DNA from: Sindora glabra
Taxonomy: Eukaryota; Streptophyta; Magnoliopsida; Fabales; Fabaceae
NCBI GenBank assembly: GCA_020226215.1
Contig: CM035235.1
Location: 55,395,511-55,459,510, forward strand
DNA: 64,000 bases
Direction: 5' to 3'
This document shows positions 26,629-36,727 of this stretch, piece after piece. The notes under the pieces were generated by a model. That model was not told the DNA's origin. It did not search any database and saw only the letters and a list, made by a program, of their open reading frames with translations. The translations under genes were made by a program, and so were the position numbers. Position 1 is the stretch's first letter. Every line of letters starts with the position of its first letter.

Positions 26629-27090
26629 TGTTAGATTTTCTATTATGGACCTATTAATTCAATAATAAAATAAAATATAAAAAAATTTAATCCAATATTA
26701 AGGTGACTGAATAGTTTAAACTCAGTAGTAATCTAACCTAACTAATGTGGTAATAGGCAGTTCTTAATAATGGTTCAACCCACTAATGTTATCAATATAT
26801 ATAAAGGTCGTTATTCCTAAACCTTACAATTGATTTTGAACACTCGCCATTAGTATTAGAAAAGCTCCCTCATTAAGTTTGTATTTAAGGTTGATAGGAG
26901 TAGTAAATCTTTATTAGAGTTCGTGATCAAAATTGATCATAAATAGTTCGTGGCTTATAGCAAATTATGATTTCATATTTATCTCATAATGAATTCATCA
27001 GGTAATAATAAATTATCTTATCTACATTTAATATTATCTTTTCACATGATTCAATTAGGATTTTTATTTTATAAAACTTTGATTTTAGAA
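26629..27090 (+). repeat. 3' LTR of copia B
   Basis: Starts TGTTAGATTTTCTATTATGG directly after the purine tract and ends TTTTAGAA, with the terminal CA mutated to AA. It is followed by the right AAAGG target duplication at 27091-27095. Confidence 0.9.
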
Positions 27091-27095
27091 AAAGG

Positions 27096-27925
27096 CATTT
27101 TTATTTCTCAACAAAAGTATGCTAATGATATTCTGAAAAAATTCAAGATAGATTTAGCAGTTTCAAAGATGGATTTTGTAATTTCAATCCGAATCCCAAT
27201 TGTTAAATGCCTTGAAATAAAGAAAGAAGATAGTAGAGAACTAGTATACCTAGCTTACTTTAAAAGCATAGTTGATAGTCTATATTATTTGATTTCCACT
27301 AAGCTAAACATTATTTATAAAATTGGGATTATCAATCATTTCATAGTAAAGTCATATGAATTATACTTATGTAGTAAAGTGAATTTTGCAATATGTTAGT
27401 AGTACTCAAGATCATAGATTTTTCTATTCTTATTTTGATGATTTCAACTTAATTGGATATACAAAAAGTGACTAGGTAGGTGATGTTGAAAACTAGAAAA
27501 AACACCTCTGCTTATGTTTTATATGTTGGAGATAATGTATTTTATTAGTCATTAAAGAAGTAACAAATGATGGCCCTAGCAACTGCAAAAGTTGAATATA
27601 TGATAGCGACATCTATAGTGTATCAAGCAATTTAGATTCACAAGCTAGGTGAAGAGTTAAAACAAGTGCAATAATTTCTAACAACAATTATGTATGATAA
27701 TAAGTCAGCAATTGCATTAGCAAAAAATTCAATTTTTCTTGGTAGAAGTAAGCATATTGAAATTAAGTATCATTATATCAGAGAACTAATCAAAATGGAG
27801 AAATAAAGCTCAAGTTTTGTAGATTTAATGAATAAGTTATAAATATCTTCACAAAGCCACTCAAATCGAATGCATTTGAAAAGTTAAAGATAATAATCAA
27901 TGTTATTTCAAAATTAATTTAAAGA
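27096..27925 (+). pseudogene. Copia A RT end and RNase H, 3' part
   Basis: Continues the reading frame left at 16408 with FISQQKYANDILKKF, a standard copia RT/RNase H linker, then an open stretch of about 100 codons to 27399. RNase H remains follow at about 27470-27880 (a stretch like AVEYMIATSIV and a SRSKHIEIKYHYIRE-like stretch) with stops. It closely matches the minus-strand product of element D at 8224-7330. Confidence 0.8.
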
Positions 27926-27930
27926 AAAGT

Positions 27931-28421
27931 TATTGAAAATATTGAAATTAATTTTTAAAAAATAAATAAATAAGTGATAATGCTTATAAATTCATTACCG
28001 AAATTATGTAGCCAAATTTCTTTTTCTTAAGCAATAAAGCTGCAAAACCACAAGATAGCAAGGATAAAGCCATAAAGGTTTGTAACCTAAAAAATAATAT
28101 TATATTATTTTGATTGAAAGTGGATGACTACTTATAACCTATAAAAGGTATTTGATTTGCTCCAACAATATTAATTTTCAAGAGAAAGAGATTTTGGAAA
28201 AACATAATATTTTGTTGTGTGCTTCACAAAGTCTATATAAATATATATTGAGTGGTAAGGTTCTATTGGTGAGAAAAATATATATATTAAGTAATATTTT
28301 GTAAAAAAAATAAAAATATAATATATTTATACTTTGTGAGAATTGTTACATTAAGATTTTTTCTCATTTCTACTCTTTCTTTATGGTGTCAATATTGTTA
28401 GTAAATATATTAGTTCCACTA
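27931..28421 (+). repeat. 3' LTR of copia A
   Basis: About 491 bp. It begins TATTGAAAATATTG after the purine tract AAAGAAAAG, shares all major blocks with 12591-13106 and ends near TTCCACTA. Confidence 0.75.
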
Positions 28422-28817
28422 GGTATAGTATTATGAGAAGAGCAAGATATAAGATAAGCCAAGACTTCACAATCTTTTAGTGATACCACCATTGCAAGGG
28501 TGAGTATGGCAGTAGGAAGGAAGGAGAGCTAGTTGGAGATGATCGGAACCAGTAATGAGGGATTGATGGTGTTTTTACAATATAGCTTCTTCATGTTTGT
28601 TGAAAAGCCTGAAAGAATTATAACTACTTTTATCTAACTGTTTACTCCATTAATGGCTTCACTTGGCTAAGACACTGATGTTCTGCTTGGCTCTATAGTC
28701 CTAATGTAGTGCAAGGTGGAAAGCGGAGCTCGTGGATCTTTATGGAACCTCTTTTGAAGACTCTAGCTGCCAATGAGTTTCTTTGTGTCACTAGGATGCT
28801 TCACTCTATGTTTATAC
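28422..28817. other. Spacer with left copy of duplicated flank
   Basis: 396 bp between elements A and C, less AT-rich than the elements. The last 135 bp (28683-28817) are repeated after element C at 34616-34749. No domain was recognised. It may be the remains of a host gene, because the second copy continues into a longer open stretch. Confidence 0.55.
28683..28817 (+). repeat. Left copy of 135-bp repeat flanking copia C
   Basis: CTGCTTGGCTCTATAGTCCT through to CACTCTATGTTTATAC. It matches 34616-34749 at most positions, for example the shared GAGCTCGTGGATCTT and GGATGCTTCACTCT. It ends exactly where the 5' LTR of element C begins. Confidence 0.85.
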
Positions 28818-29176
28818 TGTTAATATTTTTATGAACTACACATAATTTATTAATAAAAGTATTATTGTTAAATTATGTCCTATGTGTGTACTAATTTTAT
28901 ATGGATATATGGGTACTTAGCCCAATATTGGTAAATAGGTTTGGATCTTATGATGGATAGAAACCAGAAACCTAGATTGCATAATATATAAAAAAGTCCC
29001 TACTTTACATCTCTTTAGTCCTAAGTTTTCTACTATATCGGTGAAACTTACTTTGGATAACGGGTATTTATAGATTACAATGTTAATAATATTAATTATA
29101 TTCATTTTATTTCCTTTTGATTATACTACAATTAAAGGCCAAGATCAAAATCAAATTTCGTAAAAATATTCCTGCA
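28818..29176 (+). repeat. 5' LTR of copia C
   Basis: 359 bp, TGTTAATATTTTTATG to AAATATTCCTGCA, followed by ATTAATATTAGAGGTAGG, a degraded initiator-Met primer-binding site. Confidence 0.85.
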
Positions 29177-30281
29177 ATTAATATTAGAGGTAGGTTTTGG
29201 CTTTTGATTGTAGTTAATTTTAGAGGAATTTCAAATAATGTCTATGCTTCTATAATTGTTCAAAAATTTACTATTCTTTTGCCATGAAAATTGCTTATAT
29301 AGTTCTGTGCATTTGAATGATATGTCAATTTAGTAAATTTATTATTCTTCTATAGTGACCATGAAGATTCTAATCTTTGTAGAAAATTAGCATAAAATCG
29401 TGAGAATTGATAGAGATTACATTAGATATTTTAACAAAAAAAATGAAATCAAAACCCATTCAAAAATATCCATTGATGAATTTTTATAAATTTGAAATTT
29501 TGAAAATGGAATATGGATAAACAAGATCGGACTTTTAAGGAGATCAATGTACTGGAGAAGTTTCATAAAATAGTTAAAAAAAAAAAAACCTTCCTTTAGA
29601 AACCCAAAATCCTTATAGTTGAATGTGCCATTTTGATAATTTTGAAACTACAAAGTTTTTAGGTATTCTAGGTTATAAACCATAGGACTGGGCAATGGGA
29701 AGTTGAGGAAGAAAATCTAACAAGAAATTGGTGGAAATCATGTATGAAATTGCATGAAAATAGCTTGGAACTGCTAGGTCACATACTGGGTTAGAACCAG
29801 GTCAAATAGACCCACGTACATAGCTTTTGGTTACTAAATATGTGCTCACACCCAACCGTATAGTTGGTATATGGGGGCTACATGCTACCCTACCGACGAT
29901 GGTGCATGTACCATCAAGCTCTACTCTCCAATCTCTTCCTGAGAGGCATTTTTTCTAGAATTTTTTTAAAATAAAAATAATTTTGATTAATCTTTGCCTA
30001 TTTTATTTGATTATTCAAATAAGCTTATTTTGAGCTAAAATTTTTATTAGTTATTTTTTGTCATCTTATCCACTACCTAGAATTTTTATGAATTTTTTTG
30101 ATATTGTTTATATATTTTAATAATTTTTGGAGTTGTATTTATTAAAAGAAAATCATGAATGACTTATACTATACCATAAAAAATTTATGTGATTGCAGAT
30201 TGCCTTTGTGGGGCTATTTGGATAAATTTTTAGGTTTGATTTTAATGAAAAATTATTATTTAAAAAGGGAGAGATTGTGTT
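29177..30281 (+). other. Leader of copia C
   Basis: Non-coding leader between the 5' LTR and the hairpin cluster. Part of it (about 29950-30240) aligns with element B's leader at about 21590-21880 (for example CTTTGCCTATTTTATTTGATT versus a similar block in B). Confidence 0.6.
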
Positions 30282-30478
30282 AATAACATAAAAGCCTTTT
30301 GGCATTGTGTTATTGATATAGTTGGTTGGTTATAGTGTAAGTATAGAATCGAGTGTTATACATCTAAATTACTTAAATACCTTTTCGATGTTAGTATTTT
30401 AGGAGCATGACATTTAATTTTTGTATTCTATTATAAAGTCTAAAATGCCTTTTGATGTTTGATTTTATAACATGATAC
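30282..30478 (+). other. Stem-loop cluster in the leader of copia C
   Basis: Three inverted repeats occupy the place corresponding to element B's cluster: 30282-30288/30308-30314 (7 bp), 30375-30380/30394-30399 (6 bp) and 30423-30440/30461-30478 (14 of 18 pairs). Loops share CCTTTTYGATGTT or a close variant (first loop GCCTTTTGGCATT). Stems have eroded more than in B, but the order of loops is conserved. Confidence 0.55.
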
Positions 30479-30609
30479 TGTATAAGGTTGCATATTTAAA
30501 CATTGTGAGAAAGGCATTAGCATGATTGTATTATACATGTATTAATGATTAGTGTGTTACTCTTCAACTGTTATACAACTAAACTTAAAAAAGATGTTGA
30601 ATAGGATAA

Positions 30610-33600
30610 TAAAAAAAGACTAAGCCAATGTTTGTTTTGAATCCAATATAGTGGATGTGCCATCAGATATATGGTGGATTGATACTAGTTCCATAATATA
30701 CGTCACTTATTCATCCCAATCATTATGAAATTTTAGAAGAACAAATAATGATGAACTAATTGTCAAAATGGGAAATGGTAAGAAAGTAGGAGTAAAACTT
30801 ATAGGGGATGTATTTTTATGGTTATCTACTAGATGTGAACTAAGGTTTAAGGTTTTTGTGCCTTCCATGAAAAGGAATCCGATATCAGTTATAGCTTTGG
30901 ACCTTAAGGATGGTTTTGTAATTTTAAAGGCAAGAAAGTAAATATGTTTCAAGGCTTGACTATTATAGGCACTGGTAAATTAGTAGACAGACTGTACAAG
31001 TTGAATATGGAACTAAGTCTAATTAACATTGTTAATACAATCATAGGGAAGAAGAGAAATAAAATTAAAGAAAACTCCTTGATACTATAGCACAACGTCT
31101 TAGTCACATATTTAAAGATCGAATTCAAAGGTTAATCAAAGAAGGTGTGTTACACAATCTAGATTTTTCTAATCTTGACACTTGTGTGAATTATGTTGAA
31201 AGGAAGCTCACTGCAAAGGCTAAAAAAGAAAAAAAAAGTTAAAAGACAAGTGGCACTAAAACTCATTCATATCGATATTTACGATCCCATCACTTCTACA
31301 AGCTATGGGAAATAAAAAATACTTCATCACTTTCATTGACGATTATTCATGTTTCCATTGGATAAAGTTACTTATAGAAAAGTCAAAGTCCTTAGATGCA
31401 TTTAAGGAATTCAAAACAGCACTCAAGCTTAAGTATAACAAGAAAATCAAGTGTGTGAATTTTAATCGAGTGGGAGAGTGCTATGGCAAATATGATGAAA
31501 CTCGAAGGAATTCAAGTCCGTTTGCCAAATATCTTCAGAAGTGTGGCATTAATGAAAGCCACATTATGCTTAGGATACCAGAACAAAATGGAATAGTCAA
31601 AAGAAGAAATATGACTCTTTTTAACATGATCAGGCGTATGCTTTCCCATTCTATGCTTTTGGATTTCTTATAGGGGAAGTATTAAAGATTGCAAGCTATA
31701 TAGTGAATCAGGTACCAAGTAAATCTATACCTTTGACTCTATATGAACTACTAAATGGTAAGAAATCAACACTAAATCATTTTTATGTTTGGGGATGTAG
31801 AGTGGAGGTAAAGCTATATATTTCTACCACTAGGAAACTTGATTCTAAAACTATATCTAGATCCTTTGTTAGTTACTATGTTAGTTCCAGAAGCAGCAAG
31901 TTCTATTACTCAACTCACACTACCTGAATCATTGACTTTGACTAGGCCATTTATTTTGAAGATAAACTAGATAGTGGAAGTCAAATATTATGAATTACAC
32001 ATTTTGGAGGAGAAAAGGTAGTCATCCCTTTAATCTCTCAATTTATTAGTTCTTTATCTTCTTGGTCTTTCACAATATGATTTGATATAGCCATCGAAGG
32101 AAAATAAGGATTCTAATATTGAGATTCAATTAAGAAAATCACTTAGATAGCATAGGCTGGTGATATCAAATGATTATTTTATGTATTTACAGGAGCACGA
32201 GTATAATTTGCATGAAGATGTTGATCTTATTTCATTCTCTCAATAATATTTAGTTTAGATTCTCCTCAATGGATCACTGCAATGAAGGATAAATTAGCTT
32301 TAATGAATAAAAACCAAGTGTGGGATCTTATTGAATTGCTTATAAATTGCAAATCGATTAGATATAAATAAGTCTTTAAGACCAAGCGTAATGTTCATAG
32401 GCAAGTTGAGAAATATAAAACTTGTGGCTAAAGGCTTTACTTAAAAGAAAGGTATGGATTATAAAGAGACTTTTTCACTGGCATCAATGAAAAACTGTTT
32501 TAGAATTGTTATGGCTCTTGTTACTTATTTTAATTTGGAGCTATATTAGATGGATGTGAAAATAATGTTCTTAAATAGTGATCTATCTGAAATTGTGTAC
32601 ATACAGCAGTCAGATGGATTCCGAGAGAAAGGTAAAGAACACTTAGCATGCAAATTAAGGAAATCCATATATGATTTAAAGCAAGCTTCTTGATAATGGT
32701 ATCTTAAGTTTCATGAAATAGTTACTTCTCTTAGATTTAAGAAGAATAATGCAAACTAGTGTATTTACATGATAAAGAATGCTAGCAAATTTGTAATTTT
32801 AGTCTTATATGTTGATGACATTCTCCTAGCAAGTAATGACTTGAGCTTGTTAATTAAAATAAAGTAATTGCTATTATATCATTTTGAGATAAAAGACTTG
32901 GGAAATGCCTCTTTTATTCTAAGCATTAGGATACTTCATGATAGGTGCCAAGGTATTCTTAACTTGTCTCAAAGGTCTTATATTGAGAAAATTTTGAAAA
33001 GATTCAATATGTTCACTTGTTCTTAAGTTGCTTTACTTATTCAGAGGGGTGAAATGTTCACAAAGCCCTAAAGTCCTTAAATGGATGAAGAGAAAGAGAA
33101 GATGGAAAAGGCCCTATGCGTATCAGTTATAGGTAGTCTGATGTATGTTCAAATATGCATAAGATTTTACATTGCTTTTGCTATAAGTATACTTGAAAGA
33201 TACTTGAGTAATCCATGTCAAAGATTTTGGACTATTGCAAAGAGAATTCTAAGGTACCTTTAAAGTACGAAAGACTTGATGCTAATTTATAATAGATTGA
33301 GAGATTTCAGGATTACAATTTACTCAGACTTAGACTATGCCGGTTGTTCTAATGATTCAAAGTTTACATCTAGGTATATTTTTATGATGGTTAGATGTGT
33401 TATGTCATAGAAAAGTGTTAAGCAGTCAATTGTTATAACCTTTACCATGGAAGCAAAGTATGTCACCTATTATGAAGCTTTTTATCAAACTATATGGTTA
33501 AGGAATTATCTCTTAGAGTTTGATCTTGTGGAAGGTATTGCCAAACCCTTGACCATTTTCTACAACAACTTTATTACTATGAGCTTCTATCTTAGTGATA

Positions 33601-33786
33601 AAATTTGACTTGTTCGAAGCATTTTGAAATGAAATATCACTCTGTAAAAGAGAAGGTACATAAGCATGTTACTATTATTAAGCATATCTCCACGAATCGT
33701 ATACTTGCAGATTTGTTGACTAATGGCTTAATAATAGGAACTTTTGTTAAACAAGTAACCTATATGGGTCTGTATAAAGTCCTTTA
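30610..33786 (+). pseudogene. Protease-integrase-RT-RNase H of copia C
   Basis: The protease region near 30650-30950 has a stretch like IWWIDTSSIIYVT. The integrase catalytic core at 31305-31673 is open (ITFIDDYSCFHWIK, then a QNGIVKRRN stretch where the catalytic Glu would be expected but Lys is read). The integrase end is at 31703-31927. RT at about 32260-33000 retains YVDD at 32808-32819 followed by ILLASND. RNase H spans about 33290-33786 and ends in HISTNRILADLLTNGL. Multiple stops separate these pieces, for example at 31671-31673, 31925-31927 and around 33256. Confidence 0.85.
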
Positions 33787-34202
33787 GTGTTTTGGGTTAA
33801 TGGGAGCTGATGTCTATGACATTATTTATGGTTTACGAATGAAATTTTGTGTTATGTTGCCATGTTTGAGCATATTTTAATTATGGCATGTTTTTAGAGA
33901 CATTTAAACTTTATCTTATATTTGTTAGGCATCTTGGATAGATATTAAGACCCATTGTATGTAGATTTATACATAGTTACATAAAGTTGTATAAATCTTA
34001 TTTTATACGTATTGACGGTATTGGTTAATAAGGTATAGATGCCTAGTATGTTGTGATGTTAATATTCCATTTGGATATAATATTTGTATTATTAGATAAC
34101 TTATGATCTTACTGGATCAATAGGTGTGAAGTACTATTTTGTATTAATGTTAATCTTTTTAGTAGCCACTATTAATAAATTATATATGTCTAAGTGGGAG
34201 AT

Positions 34203-34618
34203 TATTAATATTTTTATGGATTATATATGATTTATTAATAAAATGATTATAGTTAAATTAGGCTTTATGTGTGTGACAATTTTGTATGAGCATATTGGTA
34301 TTTAGCTTAATACTAGTAAAGGGGTTTGGATCCTATGATTGATAAGATTTGGAATCCTGATCACATAATATATAAAAAAAATTCATACTTCATATCTATT
34401 TTAAGTTTTTTGTTCCATTAGTAAACTTACTATATAAAAATTGAAAAATTGCTGAAAGAGGGATTATCTAATATATTAGTAGGAAAAGTTGTATCTCATA
34501 TAGTAAATATTTATAGATTATTATATTAATAATATTAATTATATTTATTTTATTTCTTCTCGACTATATTGTAATTGAAAGCCAATATCAAAAGTAAATT
34601 TCATAAAAATATTCCTGC
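34203..34618 (+). repeat. 3' LTR of copia C
   Basis: 416 bp, about 57 bp longer than the 5' LTR because of an internal stretch near 34440-34500. It begins after AAGTGGGAGAT and ends at the CTGC that also starts the flanking repeat copy. Confidence 0.8.
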
Positions 34619-34749
34619 TTGGTTCTATAGTCCTAATGTAGGGAAAAGTAGAAGGCAGAGCTCGTGGATCTTCATGGAAACTCCTCTCAGAACTCCTATT
34701 GCCGACGAGTTTCTTGGTCTGGCTGGGATGCTTCACTCTCCGTTTATAC
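34616..34749 (+). repeat. Right copy of the repeat flanking copia C
   Basis: Aligns over its whole length with 28683-28817. This copy continues rightwards as unique sequence (GAGAAGAAAGCAAAAGC) to about 34990, so it is the more complete one. A 64-codon frame (34575-34769) runs through it but begins inside the LTR and has no recognised domain. Confidence 0.85.
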
Positions 34750-35495
34750 GAGAAGAAAGCAAAAGCTGAGAGCATGCCAAGTGTCACAATTCTGACGAAG
34801 ATTGCAATTGTAGCCTTCTTTGTCGATTTGGCAAGTTATGTTGCTGTTGATTTTAAGAGCAAGGTGCGCTAAGGTTAGGGGTCAAAGGTAGAGAACCAAT
34901 GATACTTTACTTTCTTTATTAAAGGGAGCCTTAGGAGGTGAAATCAATTGGGGTCTTCCTTCCCTAATAAATGATGAATTTGCCTCACGGCTAAAGGTAG
35001 CGAATAGATGTGTTAGAATGAACATAAATCGAATAAAAAATAGATAAATTATTATTAATTTATTTATTAATTTATAATTTATTATAAATTTTTTATTTAT
35101 TTATAATTTAATATAAAATTTTAAATGAATCATAATTATTGGATTGATGATTAACTTATTCATTTATTTAACAAATTATTATTTTTATATTTTATTATTT
35201 TTATTGATATTATTTTTTTATCACAATTTTATATTTATTGGTAGTATTTTAAAATAAACTTATGCCATCAAAATTTTTATTCTTTATTTTTATTTCCTTT
35301 TTAAAATTATAATTTTTATCTCATTTTCTTAACATCAATTTCTTAAAATTATTTTAATACTAAATGTAGCTAATTATATATTAATCTACATTAGATAAAA
35401 CATTTATTAAAAATAGAAATTACAATAAAATTAAAAACATTCAAAATTATAAATTATATGAATTCTTTTACAATAATAAATTACACTTTTAAACT

Positions 35496-35498
<3 letters not shown>

Positions 35499-35534
<36 letters not shown>
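35499..35534. repeat. (AT)n microsatellite
   Basis: Alternating AT run of about 36 bases in the spacer. Confidence 0.95.
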
Positions 35535-35540
<6 letters not shown>

Positions 35541-36605
35541 TTAAATTTTAATTTATAAAGTATCACCTAAAAAATAAAATTTAACCTTGCTAGTATGTTA
35601 ATATTTGCAAAGTATAGCCAAAGATCTAATGTATAATTATACAGTATATTACATGCAGTACGTAATATTATAAGATATTTTATTTAAAAAATTAAGAAAA
35701 GATAATTTTGAGATTATTTTTAAGTTTTAACAGTAAAAATAATAAATTATATAAATTTTAGTATAAACAATTAGATTTGATTTTACTTTTTTTATAAAAT
35801 AAATCGATATCTTTATATATATAAAAATATTATAATGTTTCATTTCAAATAATTAATTTTAAAAATATTTAAATTATGTTACATTTTTAAAGATATTTTA
35901 TTATAATAATTTTATTTTATAATATTATTTTGTTCAATATATGAATTTATTTTTATAAATATAAATAAATAAATAATTATTCATAAATTAATTTAATATA
36001 ATTTTTATTTTAATAAATTAATAATGACTCCACTCATATTTATTTTAAAGTTGAAATGAAAGGATATATATAAATAAAAAATAAATATAATTAGATAAAT
36101 GAATATAAATTAGTATCGTAGAATTTATTTACGTGCAGAAGGAGCTTTAGCAGAAAAATGCATTACCGCTATAATGGCTTTTGTGAAGTTTGGTCCGTGA
36201 TTGATGCCGCCCTTCTTTTTCTTTTCCCCTGATTTCGGTGAAGTTCAACTCCTTCTCCTTTTCCCTCTTTACTCCACTGCGGCGACAATGACGGATGATG
36301 GTGGATATCGACTCATTTTTCAATTTGTGTGGCGCAGGGACGGGGGATTCATTTCAACTTTTTTTCTTATTTTCATTCATTTTTTTAATTTTATTTTATT
36401 AGTTTTTTGAATTTCTAATTTTATTTTTAAATTTTTAAATTTTTTAAATTTATTTTAATTTTAATAATATTATTGTCACAATAAAATTAAATTTTAGCAT
36501 AATATAATTATAAAAAAGAATTTAAATGGTGGCAATTGCTTTAGAATATGAGTAACTAGTGGATTCAATTTGTACGTGTAAGAAAGGCACTCAATGTTTG
36601 GTCTG

Positions 36606-36727
36606 CAGCCTTGGTGAAATGGTAACAAATGGTGCTATTTTTGTGATTTTTCTTATTTCAATGTTCCGGATTTGAATTTAAAACATTATATATGTTTAAT
36701 AGTGTATTACTTTTATTATTGAAAAAA
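36606..36727 (+). mobile_element. Possible tRNA-derived SINE remnant
   Basis: GCCTTGGTGAAATGGTAAC (36608-36626) resembles a Pol III box A, and GTTCCGGATTTGAA (36663-36676) resembles a box B at the usual spacing of a tRNA-type promoter. An A-run (GAAAAAAATA) follows at 36721. No tRNA can be folded, so a SINE head is more likely than a tRNA gene. The evidence is limited to these two boxes. Confidence 0.3.

Larger units (their letters stand above)
16409..27090 (+). mobile_element. Ty1/copia element B, nested in A
   Basis: Complete copia insertion with LTRs of 454 bp (16409-16862) and 462 bp (26629-27090), perfect AAAGG target duplication, primer-binding site ATTGGTATTATAGCC after the 5' LTR and purine tract CAAGTGGAAAAT before the 3' LTR. 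It is 10.7 kb because a further about 3.7-kb insertion (17368-21054) lies in its leader. The coding region is at 22244-26200 and is full of stops. It belongs to the same family as element C (28818-34618), with which it shares leader, protease, integrase and RNase H blocks. LTR divergence is considerable, so the insertion is old. Confidence 0.9.
12591..28421 (+). mobile_element. Ty1/copia element A, split by element B
   Basis: Outer copia retrotransposon with 5' LTR 12591-13106 and 3' LTR 27931-28421. Its internal region is cut at 16408 by element B. The LTRs share a CTTTTTCTTAAGCAA block, a TAACCTAAAAAATAATATTATATTATTTT block and a TATATTGAGTG block. A primer-binding site like TTGGTATTATAGC follows the 5' LTR and a purine tract AAAGAAAAG precedes the 3' LTR. 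Without B it would be about 5.1 kb, a normal copia length. No 5-bp target duplication is evident at 12586-12590 versus 28422-28426. Confidence 0.85.
28818..34618 (+). mobile_element. Ty1/copia element C
   Basis: 5.8-kb copia element with 5' LTR 28818-29176 and 3' LTR 34203-34618 (both start T[G/A]TTAATATTTTTATG and end TATTCCTGC), degenerate primer-binding site TAATATTAGAGG and purine tract AAGTGGGAG. Leader and coding regions match element B. Gag is largely missing: the leader passes almost directly into the zinc-knuckle/protease region near 30610. No 5-bp target duplication is found; instead both sides abut copies of the same 135-bp sequence. Confidence 0.85.

Noticed and set aside
34575..34769. 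64-codon frame across the 3' LTR end of copia C
   Set aside because: It begins inside the LTR and continues into the flanking repeat; a chance joining without a known domain.
36201..36410. 69-codon frame starting MMPPFFFFSPDFGE
   Set aside because: Low-complexity T-rich sequence with no homology recognised; too short to call.
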